DNA of 64,000 nucleotides from Clostridium vitabionis (GTDB lineage: Bacteria; Bacillota; Clostridia; Lachnospirales; Lachnospiraceae): the NCBI RefSeq assembly GCF_015351765.1, contig NZ_JADKQA010000004.1, positions 62,001 through 126,000 of the forward strand, given 5' to 3'. Positions 1 through 9,942 of the stretch are shown here, piece after piece. Below the pieces are notes generated by a model. It did no database searches. It saw only the letters and a list, made by a program, of their open reading frames with translations, and was not told the DNA's origin. A program made the position numbers and the translations under genes. Every line of letters starts with the position of its first letter. Positions within the stretch are counted from its first letter, which is position 1.

Positions 1-940
1 GGTTCTCCTCACCTTTGTGGGGGACTGCACGCTCGGCGGCGATCCGACGATCGGCTCCGGGGAGCTGTTCTCCTCCTTGTATACCAGGTACGGTCCGGAC
101 TATTTCTTCCGGAATGTGCGGGACGTCTTTGCCGCCGATGACCTCACGATGATCAATCTCGAGGGGACGTTTACCAGGGAGGAGACGCGGGCGGACAAAA
201 AATATTGTTTCCGCGCCGATCCTTCGTGCGTGGATGTCCTGACCGGGAGTTCCGTTGAGCTCTGCAATCTGGCGAACAACCACAGCAGGGACTACGGGCC
301 GAAGAGCTACCGGGATACAGTGAATGCCCTGGACGGGGCAAGGATCCGGTGGGTCCGCGATGAGGATGTCTGCCTTGTCGAGGCGGGCGGCGTAAAGGTC
401 GGCATCGCCGGCATTTATGAGCTTCCCCGGCATATGGATGCGGACAGCATTGTCCAGGAGGACATCAAAAAGCTGAGGGAGCAGGGCGCGGAATTGGTCT
501 GTGTGGAATTCCACTGGGGGATCGAAGGGGAAGACGTTCCTGACAGGAACCAGGTCGCCCTCGCCCACAGCGCCATCGAGGGCGGGGCGGATCTCGTGGT
601 CGGCGCGCACCCGCATGTCCTGCAGGGGATGGAGATCTACCGGGGCAAGCCGGTTGTCTACAGTATGGGGAATTTCTGCTTCGGCGGGAACCGAAACCCG
701 AAGGACAAGGACACGATGATTTACCAGCTCCGCGTCCGCTTGGACGGTTCTGGGCAGGTCGTGTCCCAGATGGAAAATGTGATCCCCTGCCGGATCTCCT
801 CGTCGGGGAAAAGCAATGATATGCAGCCGGTGATCCTCACCGGGGACGAGGCGGAGTGGGTGCTCCGGAAGATCCGGGAACGGTCGGACCTGCTGGCGAA
901 GACGTATGGGACGGGCGGTTCCGGACCGGGTTGGGAGTAA
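1..940 (+). CDS. CapA-family metallophosphatase-like protein, 5' truncated
   Basis: The reading frame is open from base 2, so the gene starts outside the window; the GTG at 17 lies inside the conserved [10 protein letters not shown] motif and is not a start. The visible 312 residues carry the PGA_cap (CapA/YwtB) fold signatures: GDCTLGG near the N-terminus, [15 protein letters not shown], then HWGIEGED and GAHPHVLQG, which hold the usual Asp/Asn/His metal-binding positions. Family members act in poly-gamma-glutamate or surface polymer synthesis, and many are simply uncharacterised. The N-terminal signal or membrane anchor, if any, is off the edge. The MBL/rubredoxin gene follows 55 bp downstream on the same strand. 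Confidence 0.85.
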   Translation, partial: VLLTFVGDCTLGGDPTIGSGELFSSLYTRYGPDYFFRNVRDVFAADDLTMINLEGTFTREETRADKKYCFRADPSCVDVLTGSSVELCNLANNHSRDYGPKSYRDTVNALDGARIRWVRDEDVCLVEAGGVKVGIAGIYELPRHMDADSIVQEDIKKLREQGAELVCVEFHWGIEGEDVPDRNQVALAHSAIEGGADLVVGAHPHVLQGMEIYRGKPVVYSMGNFCFGGNRNPKDKDTMIYQLRVRLDGSGQVVSQMENVIPCRISSSGKSNDMQPVILTGDEAEWVLRKIRERSDLLAKTYGTGGSGPGWE

Positions 941-995
941 CAGGAAAATGAGAAATACAAGGGATTCCGGCGGAGGCCGGAGAAAGGACGGAAAA

Positions 996-1955
996 ATGAA
1001 GATTTCTGCGGTGAAGCTTTTTGCGGATGGGTACATGACCCAGCCATTTGCCTTCGGCGGCGAGGAGGGGCCGGCGGCGTTTGACCCGTCTGTCCGCTAC
1101 CGCTCGGCGCTCACCAACTACGTGATTGACACCGGGGATGAAGTGATCCTTGTCGATACCGGCATGCCGGATGCTTTCCCGGAGCAGGTGCCGGATGAGA
1201 AGACGCCGATCTATATGGGCAGAAAGGCGGATCTCTATGTCGATGCCCTGAAAAAGGCGGGATATACGCCGGAGCAGGTTTCCCGGATCCTGATTACGCA
1301 CAAGCACGCGGATCATACCGGCGCGCTGGGGGCTTTTCCGAACGCGAAGATTCTCTGCTCGGCGGAGGAAGCAAAGGCGGATGAACTGAAAAATCTGCCC
1401 AATGTTGTCCCGGTGGAATTTACCGACGGCCCGTTCGATGTGTTCCCGGCTTCCCAGACGATTGCCCCGGGCATCCACTATATCTTTGCCCCGGGCCATA
1501 CGAAGGGGAACAGCATCGTCATCGTGGAGGACGGCGGCCTCTTTTACATGATTCATGGAGATATCACCTACACGGATGAAGCACTTTATCAGAACAAGCT
1601 CTCCATGGTCTTTGAGGATATCGCGGCGGCGAGGGATACGCTCGACAAGGTCCGCGCATTTATCCGTAAGCATCCGACGGTCTATGTATCGACGCACACG
1701 CCGCTCGGCTATGAGAACCTGGAGGCAAAGCGGGTGGTCGACCTGGATCACATGCCGGAGCCGATTCCGCCGAAGGCGGTGGAGGCAAAGCAGGCCACCG
1801 GAAAATACGTCTGCCCGGTGTGCGGCTATGTCTATGATCCGGCGGTTGGAGACCCGGAGCACGGCATCCCGGCGGGATGTGCCTTTGCGGATCTTCCGGA
1901 GGACTGGAAATGTCCGCGCTGCGGGCAGCCGAAGCAGGCGTTTGTGAAGGCATGA
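996..1955 (+). CDS. Metallo-beta-lactamase-fold hydrolase fused to C-terminal rubredoxin
   Basis: This is a 319-residue protein. The N-terminal MBL domain has HKHADH at residues 102-107, a metal-ligand His at 168 (GHTKGN), Asp189 (IHGD) and His234, so the dinuclear site looks complete. Residues 270-319 are a rubredoxin with CPVC at 273-276 and CPRC at 306-309. The fusion resembles flavo-diiron or rubredoxin-coupled proteins, but the flavodoxin domain is missing. The MBL spacing (HxHxDH) is closer to hydrolases of the lactonase/glyoxalase II type than to the Glu-containing diiron motif. Start chosen at ATG 996 with an AAAGGA site; the longer frame from 906 overlaps the previous gene. Confidence 0.85.
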   Translation: MKISAVKLFADGYMTQPFAFGGEEGPAAFDPSVRYRSALTNYVIDTGDEVILVDTGMPDAFPEQVPDEKTPIYMGRKADLYVDALKKAGYTPEQVSRILITHKHADHTGALGAFPNAKILCSAEEAKADELKNLPNVVPVEFTDGPFDVFPASQTIAPGIHYIFAPGHTKGNSIVIVEDGGLFYMIHGDITYTDEALYQNKLSMVFEDIAAARDTLDKVRAFIRKHPTVYVSTHTPLGYENLEAKRVVDLDHMPEPIPPKAVEAKQATGKYVCPVCGYVYDPAVGDPEHGIPAGCAFADLPEDWKCPRCGQPKQAFVKA

Positions 1956-1970
1956 GTTTCCGCTGAAAAT

Positions 1971-2008
1971 ATTATCCCGCAGAGGTTGTCACGCCTCTGC
2001 GGGATAAT
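1971..2008. terminator. Bidirectional intergenic hairpin
   Basis: A perfect 15-bp stem (1971-1985 with 1994-2008, core TCCCGCAGAGG) encloses an 8-base loop between two convergent genes. AT-rich sequence flanks it on both sides. It probably ends transcription from both the rubredoxin fusion gene and the glyoxalase-like gene. Confidence 0.7.
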
Positions 2009-2076
2009 TGTCTGTGGGGGCGGCAGTTCCCCTGCGGGAGGACTGCCTGTGGGCGCTTTCCCTCTCCGCGGCGGCC

Positions 2077-2445
2077 TTACTGCTTGCGGGCAGGGACAAT
2101 CTCAATCCAGTAGCCGTCCGGGTCTTCGATGAAATAAATGCCCATCGCGGGATTTTCGAAGCAGATGCAGCCCATTTCCTTGTGGCGGGCATGCGCCGCA
2201 TCCATGTCTTCCACGGCCATGGCAAGGTGAAATTCATCTTCCCCGAGGTCATATGGCTTGGTGCGGTCTTTCAGCCAGGTAAGTTCCAGCTCGAAGCCGG
2301 TTTTTCCGTCACCGAGGTAGGCCAGCGTGAAGTCATCCGTCCGTTTATAGCGGACCGGCGTTAAACCGAGGGCATCCCGGTAGAAGGCGATGCTCCGGTC
2401 AAGGTCGAGGACATTGAAGTTAAAGTGGGCAAATTGAAAGGACAT
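2077..2445 (-). CDS. VOC-family glyoxalase I-like protein
   Basis: This 122-residue protein is a single vicinal-oxygen-chelate module pair. It has the typical opening HFNFNVLDLDRSIAFYRDAL and closing FIEDPDGYWIEIV. Candidate metal ligands are His7, a Glu in FELELT, His in EFHLAMAV and the Glu in WIEIV, the pattern of lactoylglutathione lyases. Length and motifs fit clostridial GloA-type proteins, but clostridia usually lack glutathione, so the true substrate may differ. Start set at 2445, preceded by AGGAGGG at good spacing; an upstream ATG at 2502 has no such site. Confidence 0.8.
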   Translation of the reverse strand: MSFQFAHFNFNVLDLDRSIAFYRDALGLTPVRYKRTDDFTLAYLGDGKTGFELELTWLKDRTKPYDLGEDEFHLAMAVEDMDAAHARHKEMGCICFENPAMGIYFIEDPDGYWIEIVPARKQ

Positions 2446-2530
2446 GGCAGTTCTCCCTCCTGAAGGCTGTGCGTTTGCGGTTGTCTGCTTATTGTACCAC
2501 AATTCCGGTACCCGGTAGCGGAAATCCAGG

Positions 2531-3451
2531 TCACGGGTTTTCGCTGTCCGTCACGATCAGAAATTTTTCAAACCGTCCGGCAGCACCGTAGAGTGCCTGG
2601 GATTTCAGCGAGGTGAGGAAGATTTTCCGCGCCGGAACCTCGGACGGGAGCGGGCACTGCCGGAGGGTAGCGCTGATCGCCTGGCTTCGGGGAACGATGG
2701 CATAGCCGAAGTGGTAATCAACCAGTGTGCGGATGTCGTCATCCCCCGGTGCCCGGTAGCGGAAATCCAGGGTGATCTGCTGTTCTTTGGCAAGATTTTC
2801 CAGGGCCCGGTCCATGACCGAGCCCTTTTTGTAGCCGATCAGCGGGAGGTGGCTTAAGCTCTCCCAGGAATCCGGAACTACCGTCTCGGAAATCAGTTTT
2901 CTGGAAATGATTTCCCGGGGCTCATCCCCGCTGAACAGCGGGGTCAGGAAGACCAGGGGCTCCGCCTGGATCATTACCTGCCGGAGCTCGGGATCGTCAC
3001 TCTCCGAGCAGATGAGAAGATCATATAAGCCGGCCTTCAACCCGCGGACAAGCTCCGGCGTGTCGTTGGTCTGAAAGGAAAAGTGCAGATGGAGATTTTC
3101 GGATAATTGCATAAACTGCTGCATCTTTTGAGGAAAGTAGTGATGCATCAGCGGGGGAATGCAGCCGATCCGTAGCTCATGTTCGTGATTTTCGGCGAGG
3201 CGCCTCATGTGAATCCGCGCCTCATCCACATCTCTGAGGATGATGTTCGCGTGCTCTAGGAAAGCTTCTCCTTCCCTGGTGATCTTCAATTGCTGATGGG
3301 CGTGGATAAACAGGGGAACGCCGAGATCCTTCTCCAGGTTTCGGATGGCTGTGCTGAGGCTGGACTGCGCGATAAAGAGCTCCTCCGCCGCCTGCCGGAG
3401 ATTGCCGGTTCTGGCGATGGCCTGAAAATAGATCACCTGATTTAAAGTCAT
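2531..3451 (-). CDS. LysR-family transcriptional regulator
   Basis: A 306-residue protein with the LysR winged helix-turn-helix at about residues 1-60 (MTLNQVIYFQAIARTGNLR, AAEELFIAQSSLSTAIRNLE) and a periplasmic-binding-like effector domain after it. It is divergent from the Gfo/Idh/MocA oxidoreductase across a 229-bp AT-rich gap, the classic arrangement for a LysR regulator and its target, so it may control that gene. The effector cannot be read from the sequence. AAAGGG precedes the ATG. Confidence 0.9.
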   Translation of the reverse strand: MTLNQVIYFQAIARTGNLRQAAEELFIAQSSLSTAIRNLEKDLGVPLFIHAHQQLKITREGEAFLEHANIILRDVDEARIHMRRLAENHEHELRIGCIPPLMHHYFPQKMQQFMQLSENLHLHFSFQTNDTPELVRGLKAGLYDLLICSESDDPELRQVMIQAEPLVFLTPLFSGDEPREIISRKLISETVVPDSWESLSHLPLIGYKKGSVMDRALENLAKEQQITLDFRYRAPGDDDIRTLVDYHFGYAIVPRSQAISATLRQCPLPSEVPARKIFLTSLKSQALYGAAGRFEKFLIVTDSENP

Positions 3452-3680
3452 GGAAAATATCCCTTTCTTCGATAAAAACGAACAAATGATCAGCTGTTAG
3501 AGACAGGATCATCTGACCTGACATCATGGCTTGGTGTAAGGGAAAGCCTGGTTATATTGTTAGGAATAGCAGAACAAATTTTATAATTATTGTATTTGAA
3601 CTATCATAACACAGTTTTTATACTAAAGCTATCAGTGAATTGCTTCTGGATGCTGACTTTTGAGAGGGAAGAAGGGGAAA

Positions 3681-4874
3681 ATGATGATGGAGACAATGAA
3701 CAGACCGGTTGTGATCGGCACTGTGGGGGCCGGCTATGCGGCGCATCTGCACGGCAACGGATACCGCAGGGTGAGCGGCGTGCCGTTCCGGCTGAAGACA
3801 GTCTGCGATGTGAAGACGGATCTGGCGGAGCAGATAAAAGAAGCGTATGGCTACGAAAAGGTGACCGATGATTTTGAGGAAATGCTCGCCGACCCGGAGA
3901 TTGATGTGATTGACATCGTCACGCCGCCATTTCTCCATATTCCGATGGCGATCCGGGCAATTCAGGCGGGAAAACATGTGATCTGTGAAAAACCGCTGAC
4001 GGGATATTTCGGCCGCCCCGGGGAGGAGAATGTCGGCAGGACGACAAAGAAATCGGTCATGTACGCGGAGTGTGTAAAACAGATGGATGAACTTCGTGAG
4101 GCCCTTACGCACAGCGGCAGGAAGTTCCTCTATGCCGAAAATTTTGTTTATGCCACTCCTGTCCGCAAGGCGGCGGAGATCATCCGCGCGAAAAAATCCA
4201 AGATTCTTTTTATGAAGGGCGAGGAGAGCCTCAAGGGATCAAGTTCCCCGGTTGCGGGAAAATGGAATAAGACCGGCGGCGGAATCCTGGTCCGGACAGG
4301 GACGCACCCGCTGAGCGGCATGCTCTGGCTCAAGCAGCAGGAAGCCGTGGCGAGAGGGGAGGAGATCTCCGTGCGCAGTGTGACGGCGGATGTCGGCGTG
4401 ACCACGGCCTGCCTGAATGCGTATGAGCACCGGCACATTGCGGCGAGGCCGGAGGACGTCGAGGACTATGCGGCGGTGACCGTGACATTTTCCGATGGGA
4501 CAAAGTGCCTGACGATCGCCAGCGATACCGTGCTCGGCGGCTCGAAGAACTATATCGAGGTCTATGCCAACGACAACGCGCTCATCTGCAACATCACGCC
4601 GAATGACCTGCTGAACACGTACTTTCTGGATGAGGACGGCCTGGACGATGTCTATATTTCCGAGATGCTTCCCAGAAAACTCGGGTGGAATAAGGCATTT
4701 GTCAATGATGAGATCATCCGCGGCTATATGGGGGAAATGCAGGATTTCCTGGAGACCATCGCCTTTGACCGGACACCGTCTTCCGGATTCGATATCGCGT
4801 ACCAGACGACAAAAATCATGTATGCGGCGTATGTCTCCGCGGAGGAAGGCAGGAGAGTCAATTTTACCGGCTGA
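3681..4874 (+). CDS. Gfo/Idh/MocA-family oxidoreductase
   Basis: This 397-residue protein has an N-terminal Rossmann domain (GTVGAGYAAHLHGNGYRR) and the EKPLTGYF motif that marks the NAD(P)-linked sugar/cyclitol dehydrogenase family. The second half is the alpha/beta substrate domain. It is somewhat longer than typical family members (330-370), with an extra stretch after EKPLTGYF. The substrate is unknown. Three ATGs stand in a row at 3681-3689 behind GAAGAAGGGG; the first is used here. A strong terminator follows, so it is probably a single-gene unit possibly controlled by the divergent LysR gene. Confidence 0.85.
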   Translation: MMMETMNRPVVIGTVGAGYAAHLHGNGYRRVSGVPFRLKTVCDVKTDLAEQIKEAYGYEKVTDDFEEMLADPEIDVIDIVTPPFLHIPMAIRAIQAGKHVICEKPLTGYFGRPGEENVGRTTKKSVMYAECVKQMDELREALTHSGRKFLYAENFVYATPVRKAAEIIRAKKSKILFMKGEESLKGSSSPVAGKWNKTGGGILVRTGTHPLSGMLWLKQQEAVARGEEISVRSVTADVGVTTACLNAYEHRHIAARPEDVEDYAAVTVTFSDGTKCLTIASDTVLGGSKNYIEVYANDNALICNITPNDLLNTYFLDEDGLDDVYISEMLPRKLGWNKAFVNDEIIRGYMGEMQDFLETIAFDRTPSSGFDIAYQTTKIMYAAYVSAEEGRRVNFTG

Positions 4875-4920
4875 AAGTAAATGCCAGAAAGTTCTGTAAA
4901 ACTCCAAACCTACGCAGACA

Positions 4921-4970
4921 GGGCTGTAAGGAAACCGGAAAAATGGTTCCTTACAGCCCTGATATTTTTT
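4921..4970 (+). terminator. Rho-independent terminator
   Basis: GGGCTGTAAGGAA pairs with TTCCTTACAGCCC (13-bp stem, about 13-base loop), followed shortly by a T-run at 4965-4970. It lies just after the Gfo/Idh/MocA gene and points in its direction. Confidence 0.85.
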
Positions 4971-4996
4971 GCCTTTAGCTCCAGCTTTCCGGCATC

Positions 4997-5938
4997 TCAG
5001 ATTATCCCGATCGTCCGCAGGAGGACGATCCAGCAGAAGATGGTTCCGACGGAGAGCACCGTGCTCAGGACAACCAGCTGCCCGGACAGCTCCCCGTCGC
5101 CGCCGAGATTCCGGGCCATGGGGTAGGAGGCGGCAGCCACCGGCGTCGCGAAGAGGATCAGCACAATGAAGGTCTCGACCTGGCTGAATCCGAGCGCATG
5201 TGCGACGAAGACCGCAATCGGAGGAATGAAGACGAGGCGCGCGAGAAGCACCGGAACCAGATACCGGAGATTCTTGCCGATCGCGTTAAAGTGCAGCGTG
5301 CCGCCGAGCGTGATGATGGCGATCGGGGTAGCCAGGGAAGAGAGCTTGCTGACCGGATTCAGGATGCAGGTGGGTACCGGGATGTGAAGCAGCAGGAAAA
5401 TGGATCCGCAGATGGCGCCGGAGATCAGCGGGGTGGTCAGAACATCGATGATCAGTTTTCCGGGATGAACGTCTCCGCCGTGGAAATATTCCAGGATGAT
5501 GACGCTCATCACGTTGTAGATCGGGATGACAAATGCCAGGATAACCGCGCCGAGTTTTGAGCCTTCCTGGCCGAAGACAGCCTCGGCCATGGGGACGCCG
5601 AACAGCAGATAGTTGCTGCGGAAGACTGCCTGGATGATCGATCCGCATTTCGGCCGGTCGCTGACCAGCCGGGGAACGATGAGGCAGCTGATTCCCATCA
5701 CGGTGTAGACGGCGGCGACACAGTAGACGGCAAAGCGGGTATCGAAGCCATCTTCCACACGGATATTGTAAAAGTTATAGAACATCATGCAGGGGAAAAA
5801 CAGCTTGAAGGTGAAGGTGTTCAGTTTATTGAAGAAGTCCTCGGAGGCCAGACGGCGCTCCCGGGAGATGTATCCGATGCCGAGATAGATAATGTATGGG
5901 ACACAGGCGTTCAGGGCGATAATCAGAGTGGCTAACAT
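4997..5938 (-). CDS. AEC-family (auxin efflux carrier-like) transporter
   Basis: A 313-residue hydrophobic protein with about ten predicted membrane segments in two halves. It has the family pattern of an N-terminal segment LNACVPYIIYLGIGYISRE, a central loop, and a C-terminal GGTLHF...LVPVLLARLVFIPPIAVFV region. Bacterial AEC members export or exchange carboxylates such as malate or malonate. The gene is convergent with the Gfo/Idh/MocA gene and separated from it by a terminator. A 262-bp GC-rich, hairpin-prone gap separates its 5' end from addB; I saw no clear promoter box there. Confidence 0.85.
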   Translation of the reverse strand: MLATLIIALNACVPYIIYLGIGYISRERRLASEDFFNKLNTFTFKLFFPCMMFYNFYNIRVEDGFDTRFAVYCVAAVYTVMGISCLIVPRLVSDRPKCGSIIQAVFRSNYLLFGVPMAEAVFGQEGSKLGAVILAFVIPIYNVMSVIILEYFHGGDVHPGKLIIDVLTTPLISGAICGSIFLLLHIPVPTCILNPVSKLSSLATPIAIITLGGTLHFNAIGKNLRYLVPVLLARLVFIPPIAVFVAHALGFSQVETFIVLILFATPVAAASYPMARNLGGDGELSGQLVVLSTVLSVGTIFCWIVLLRTIGII

Positions 5939-6200
5939 GTGGGGGCCTTTCTATGGCGGAGCCTCAGGAAACACCCCCTATTCTAGCATAAAGGGGCGTA
6001 ATGCGGTAGAATGATATCCAGATGTGCGCCATTTTCCCGCGGACGAGGCGGGCCGCGCGCCGCGCGGAAGATGTGTGGGTCCGAGCGCCTGCGGCGCCTG
6101 GCCGCATGCGGGGGAGAATCCGCAAGGCCGTCCGCGGGCGGCCGGTCTGCGGGCTCTCTTGCCCGCATGTTCTGAACAGAAACAGGAAAGGAGCTGTCGC

Positions 6201-9200
6201 ATGAGCTACCGCTTTTGTTTTGGCCCTTCGGGGGCTGGGAAGACCAGGCTGCTGCAGTCCCGGATGCTGGAGCGGGCGGAGGACGCCCTCCGTGCATTTG
6301 CCCGGGGCGGGGAAAATGGGGAAGCGGCGGCTTTTCCGCACTTCCTCTACGTGATTCCCGAGCAGTACTCCATGCAGACCCAGATGGATCTGGTCACCCG
6401 GAGCGCGTCCCGGGGGATCATGAATGTGGACGTGCTGAGCTTCGCCCGCATGGCGTACCGGATCTTCGGGGAGACCGGCGCGGATGAGCGTTCGGTGCTC
6501 TCCGGCGTGGGCAGGGGCCTTCTTGTCCGCCGCGCCGCGGCAAAGCACAAAAAAGACCTTCATGTCCTGGCGGACCGCATTGACCGGGTCGGGTATATCA
6601 GCAGCATCCAGGCCATCCTGACGGAGTTTATGCAGTACCAGCTGTCGCCGGAGGATGTCGGGGAAATGGCGGATTTTGCGGCAGCGAATGGCCAGCGCGC
6701 GCTGGAAGCCCGCCTCCGGGACCTGATCGTGATCTACCGCGGATTTCTGGAGGAGGAGAAGGATCGCTTCATGACCGGGGAGGAGCGGCTGGGTATCCTC
6801 GCGGAGCAGATCCCCAAGTCGGAGACGGTGCGGGACAGCGTTGTGGTGATCGACGGCTTTACCGACTTCACGCCGGTGCAGTACCGCGTGATTGCCTCGC
6901 TCCTCCTCAGCGCGAAGGAGGTTGTGATCAGCCTTACCTTCGGGGAGGACGGAGGACCGGAGCCCGCGGAGATCCGTGCGGACAGCCGCCCGGCGGAGCA
7001 GGAGCTGTTTTCACTCTCCCGGCTCACCGCGGCGAAGATTATGCGTCTCGCGGAAGAACTCCGGGTTCCCCACTCGGCGGAGCCGGACATTGTCCCCGCG
7101 GGGGATGTGCCCGGGCGCTTTCAGGGCAATTCTGCCCTGGCCTTCCTGGAGAAATCCCTGTTTCGCTTCCCGACAGCGGAGTACCGCGGGAAAGCGGCGG
7201 GCGCGGTGGCCGTGTGGAGTGCGAAGGATCCGGAGGCGGAGGTCCGCCGGATGTGCGCGCTCATCAGCCGGATGGCGAAGGAGGAAGGCTATGCCTACCG
7301 GGATTTCGGCGTCATCGTGGGGGATCTTGACCAATATCAGAACCTGGTCTGGACGGTGGCTGCGGAATACGGCCTTCCGGTTTATATCGACACGACGAGG
7401 CAGATCATCCACAATCCGGTGATTGAGGCGGTTCGGAGCGCGCTGTCGATCGCCGCCGGCGATTTCTCCTACGAGATGGTCTTCCGGTATCTCCGGAGCG
7501 GCCTTTCTGGGCTTGCCCCCCGGGACGTCGACATTCTGGAAAATTACTGCCTGGAGCACGGGATTTCCTCCCGTTCCCGCTGGGCGGCGCCATTTGCGAA
7601 CGAGGAGATGGAGGTGTTCCGGAAGCAGTTTCTGGAGGAAATCGAGCCGATCCGGCTTACCGGGAAGCACACCGCCGGGGAGAGGACGGAGGCGCTCTAT
7701 GCCTTTCTCGTCCACATCGGGGCGGAGGAAAAAATCAGGGCCTTTGCCGAGGCGTTCGAGCAGGCGGGAGATACCGTGCGGGCGCAGGAATTTGACCAGA
7801 TCTACCGCGCTGTCGTGAATCTCATGGACCAGATCTTCGACCTCACCGGGGCTGAGGAGATCGGGGCAGCGGAGTATCTGGAGCTCATGGAGGCGGGCCT
7901 TTCCGAGATCAGCCTAGGCACGGTGCCGCGCCTGGCGGACCGGATTCTGGTCGGCGATGTGCAGCGGACCCGCATGAATGAGGTGAAGGTGCTCTTTTTC
8001 CTCGGGGCAAATGACGGGAATGTGCCGAAAAATACCTCCCAGGGCGGGTTTATCTCCGACCTGGAGCGGGAATTCCTTCTGACGTTCCGGGACGAGCTCG
8101 CCCCGACGCCGAGACAGAAAATGTACATGCAGCGCCTGCACATTTACCTGAACCTCACCCGCTGCACAGACCGGCTGTACGTGTCCTATGCCGCGTCGGA
8201 CACCGATGGGTCGGCGCTCCGCCCGTCCTACATGATCGGCCTTCTTCTCCGGATGTTCCCGGATATCCGCGAGGAAAAACCGGAGGAGCTGCCGGTGACA
8301 GAGCAGATCGCGGGAAGCGCGGACGCGCACCGGGTGCTGGCGGGACAGATCCGGTCATACGCCGACGGTGCCATGAAGGCGGGCTCGGAGGAAGAGCGGG
8401 AGTTCCTCACGCTCTACGGTGTCCTCGCGGCGGACGATCTCGCGAAGGGGCCGGCGGAGGCGCCGAAAATGACCGTCTGGCGGATGCGGAAGGCGGCATT
8501 TCTCCGCTACGATCCCAAGCCCATTACAGGGGAAACTGTGGAGAAGCTGTATCACGGGAATCTCTACGGCTCTGTGTCGTCCATGGAGACGGCTGCCCAG
8601 TGCTATCTCCGCTATTTCCTCCAGCGCGGGCTCGGGCTCACGGAGCGGAGGCTGTTCACCTTTGAGAGCAGTGACCGGGGAACCGTGATGCACGACAGCG
8701 TGAAGAAGTTCGGAGAGCTTCTCCGCGAGCGCCATCTCCGCTGGCAGGACATCAGCGACAGTGAGGGGAAGGCGCTCGTCCGCGAGGCGCTGGCCGGGGC
8801 GGTCAATGGCTACCGGGGGGATCTTCTCACCGTGAGCAGCCGGAGACGGGCGCAGACCGTGCGGATGGAGAGGCTTCTGGAGCGGACAGTCCGGACGATC
8901 CGCGCCCAGCTGAGAGCGGGGGTCTTCACGCCGGTGCTGTTCGAGTACCTCTTCGGCATATCCGGTGAGTATATTCTCCCCCTGGAAAATGGCGGGACGC
9001 TCCGTATGCTTGGCCGGATTGACCGGGTGGATCTCTATGTGGAGCTGCCGGGGGGACAGCCGGAGAGCGCGGAGGAGAGTACGAAGCTTCCGGAAGGCCT
9101 GGACGGCGGTTCGGTGGTTCATGTGAAGATCGTGGATTATAAGTCGGGCATGCAGAAGCCGGATTTTGACCGGATGGCCGCCGGCCTGCAGGTGCAGCTC

Positions 9201-9938
9201 CTGATTTATATGGATGTCATGTGCCGGGAAATTTCCCGGAGAAATCCGAAGGCGCGGGTTGTGCCCTCGGCGGTGCTCTATTCCTGGTTCCACGATCCGG
9301 TGCTCAGGGACAAGGACGCGGTGTTCGCCGCCGTTCCTGCGGGGGAGGACGATGCCGGGCGGAATGCCGGCAGACGGGAAAAGGCAGAGCGGGAGGCTGA
9401 GGCGCTGGCGCTTCCGGCACTCACCCGGGCGCTCCGGCCGACCGGGCTTGTCTGCGGGGAGGAGATCGGGAATCTCGACCGCACGCTTGCGGCGGATCCG
9501 GCAGCCCGTGCCTCGGACTACATCCCGGCGGCGAAGAATAAGTCGGCAGACGGGAAGCCGGTCACCTATCGGAAAAGCGAAAAAGTCCTGACGGGGAGGT
9601 CTTTTGAACTCCTGATGAAGACGGTCCGGGATGCCGTCGCGGAGATTGCGCAGAACATCCTTGCCGGCAATATCACTGCCAGCCCGGTCATTCTGGATGC
9701 GGGAACCAGCGCCTGCACCTGGTGCCCCTACGCCGGGGCGTGCGGCTTCGACCCGAGGATTCCGGGGTGCAGCCGGCGTATCGTGGAAAAATGGGACCGC
9801 GGCGTGCTCGCGCCGTCAGCCGGGGACGCGCCGTCCCCCCGGGGCTCCGGAAAACCGGATGCGGGGAAAGTGGCCGATGGGCGGCCCGGACAGCCGGAAC
9901 GGGGCTCCGGAAAACCGGATGCGGGGAAAGAGAGGTGA
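6201..9938 (+). CDS. addB: ATP-dependent helicase/nuclease subunit AddB
   Basis: This 1245-residue subunit of the AddAB double-strand break repair enzyme opens with the Walker A motif GPSGAGKT, typical of AddB. Near residue 800 a single Cys (AAQCYLRYF) and a C-terminal cluster CTWCPYAGACGF...GC supply the four Cys of the AddB iron-sulfur staple around the RecB-type nuclease (IVDYKSG). Family length is about 1150, and the excess is at the C-terminus, where residues encode a Gly/Lys/Pro-rich tail made by a duplicated 30-bp segment. Start 6201 has AAAGGAG; the frame opens further upstream without a site. addA starts 4 bp after the stop. Confidence 0.95.
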   Translation: MSYRFCFGPSGAGKTRLLQSRMLERAEDALRAFARGGENGEAAAFPHFLYVIPEQYSMQTQMDLVTRSASRGIMNVDVLSFARMAYRIFGETGADERSVLSGVGRGLLVRRAAAKHKKDLHVLADRIDRVGYISSIQAILTEFMQYQLSPEDVGEMADFAAANGQRALEARLRDLIVIYRGFLEEEKDRFMTGEERLGILAEQIPKSETVRDSVVVIDGFTDFTPVQYRVIASLLLSAKEVVISLTFGEDGGPEPAEIRADSRPAEQELFSLSRLTAAKIMRLAEELRVPHSAEPDIVPAGDVPGRFQGNSALAFLEKSLFRFPTAEYRGKAAGAVAVWSAKDPEAEVRRMCALISRMAKEEGYAYRDFGVIVGDLDQYQNLVWTVAAEYGLPVYIDTTRQIIHNPVIEAVRSALSIAAGDFSYEMVFRYLRSGLSGLAPRDVDILENYCLEHGISSRSRWAAPFANEEMEVFRKQFLEEIEPIRLTGKHTAGERTEALYAFLVHIGAEEKIRAFAEAFEQAGDTVRAQEFDQIYRAVVNLMDQIFDLTGAEEIGAAEYLELMEAGLSEISLGTVPRLADRILVGDVQRTRMNEVKVLFFLGANDGNVPKNTSQGGFISDLEREFLLTFRDELAPTPRQKMYMQRLHIYLNLTRCTDRLYVSYAASDTDGSALRPSYMIGLLLRMFPDIREEKPEELPVTEQIAGSADAHRVLAGQIRSYADGAMKAGSEEEREFLTLYGVLAADDLAKGPAEAPKMTVWRMRKAAFLRYDPKPITGETVEKLYHGNLYGSVSSMETAAQCYLRYFLQRGLGLTERRLFTFESSDRGTVMHDSVKKFGELLRERHLRWQDISDSEGKALVREALAGAVNGYRGDLLTVSSRRRAQTVRMERLLERTVRTIRAQLRAGVFTPVLFEYLFGISGEYILPLENGGTLRMLGRIDRVDLYVELPGGQPESAEESTKLPEGLDGGSVVHVKIVDYKSGMQKPDFDRMAAGLQVQLLIYMDVMCREISRRNPKARVVPSAVLYSWFHDPVLRDKDAVFAAVPAGEDDAGRNAGRREKAEREAEALALPALTRALRPTGLVCGEEIGNLDRTLAADPAARASDYIPAAKNKSADGKPVTYRKSEKVLTGRSFELLMKTVRDAVAEIAQNILAGNITASPVILDAGTSACTWCPYAGACGFDPRIPGCSRRIVEKWDRGVLAPSAGDAPSPRGSGKPDAGKVADGRPGQPERGSGKPDAGKER
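9841..9930 (+). repeat. 30-bp exact direct repeat in the addB 3' end
   Basis: The 30 bases at 9841-9870 recur exactly at 9901-9930, separated by 30 unrelated bases (period 60, in frame). Both copies encode GSGKPDAGK in the AddB tail. The second copy ends immediately before the addA ribosome binding site. Confidence 0.95.
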
Positions 9939-9942
9939 GATC

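Noticed and set aside
906-995. Longer N-terminus for the MBL/rubredoxin protein
   Set aside because: The 30 extra residues overlap the CapA gene, are Arg/Gly-rich, and lack a ribosome site, whereas 996 has one.
5939-6200. Structured RNA in the GC-rich gap before addB
   Set aside because: Many short GC hairpins are possible, but none is followed by a T-run or matches a known RNA; composition alone explains them.
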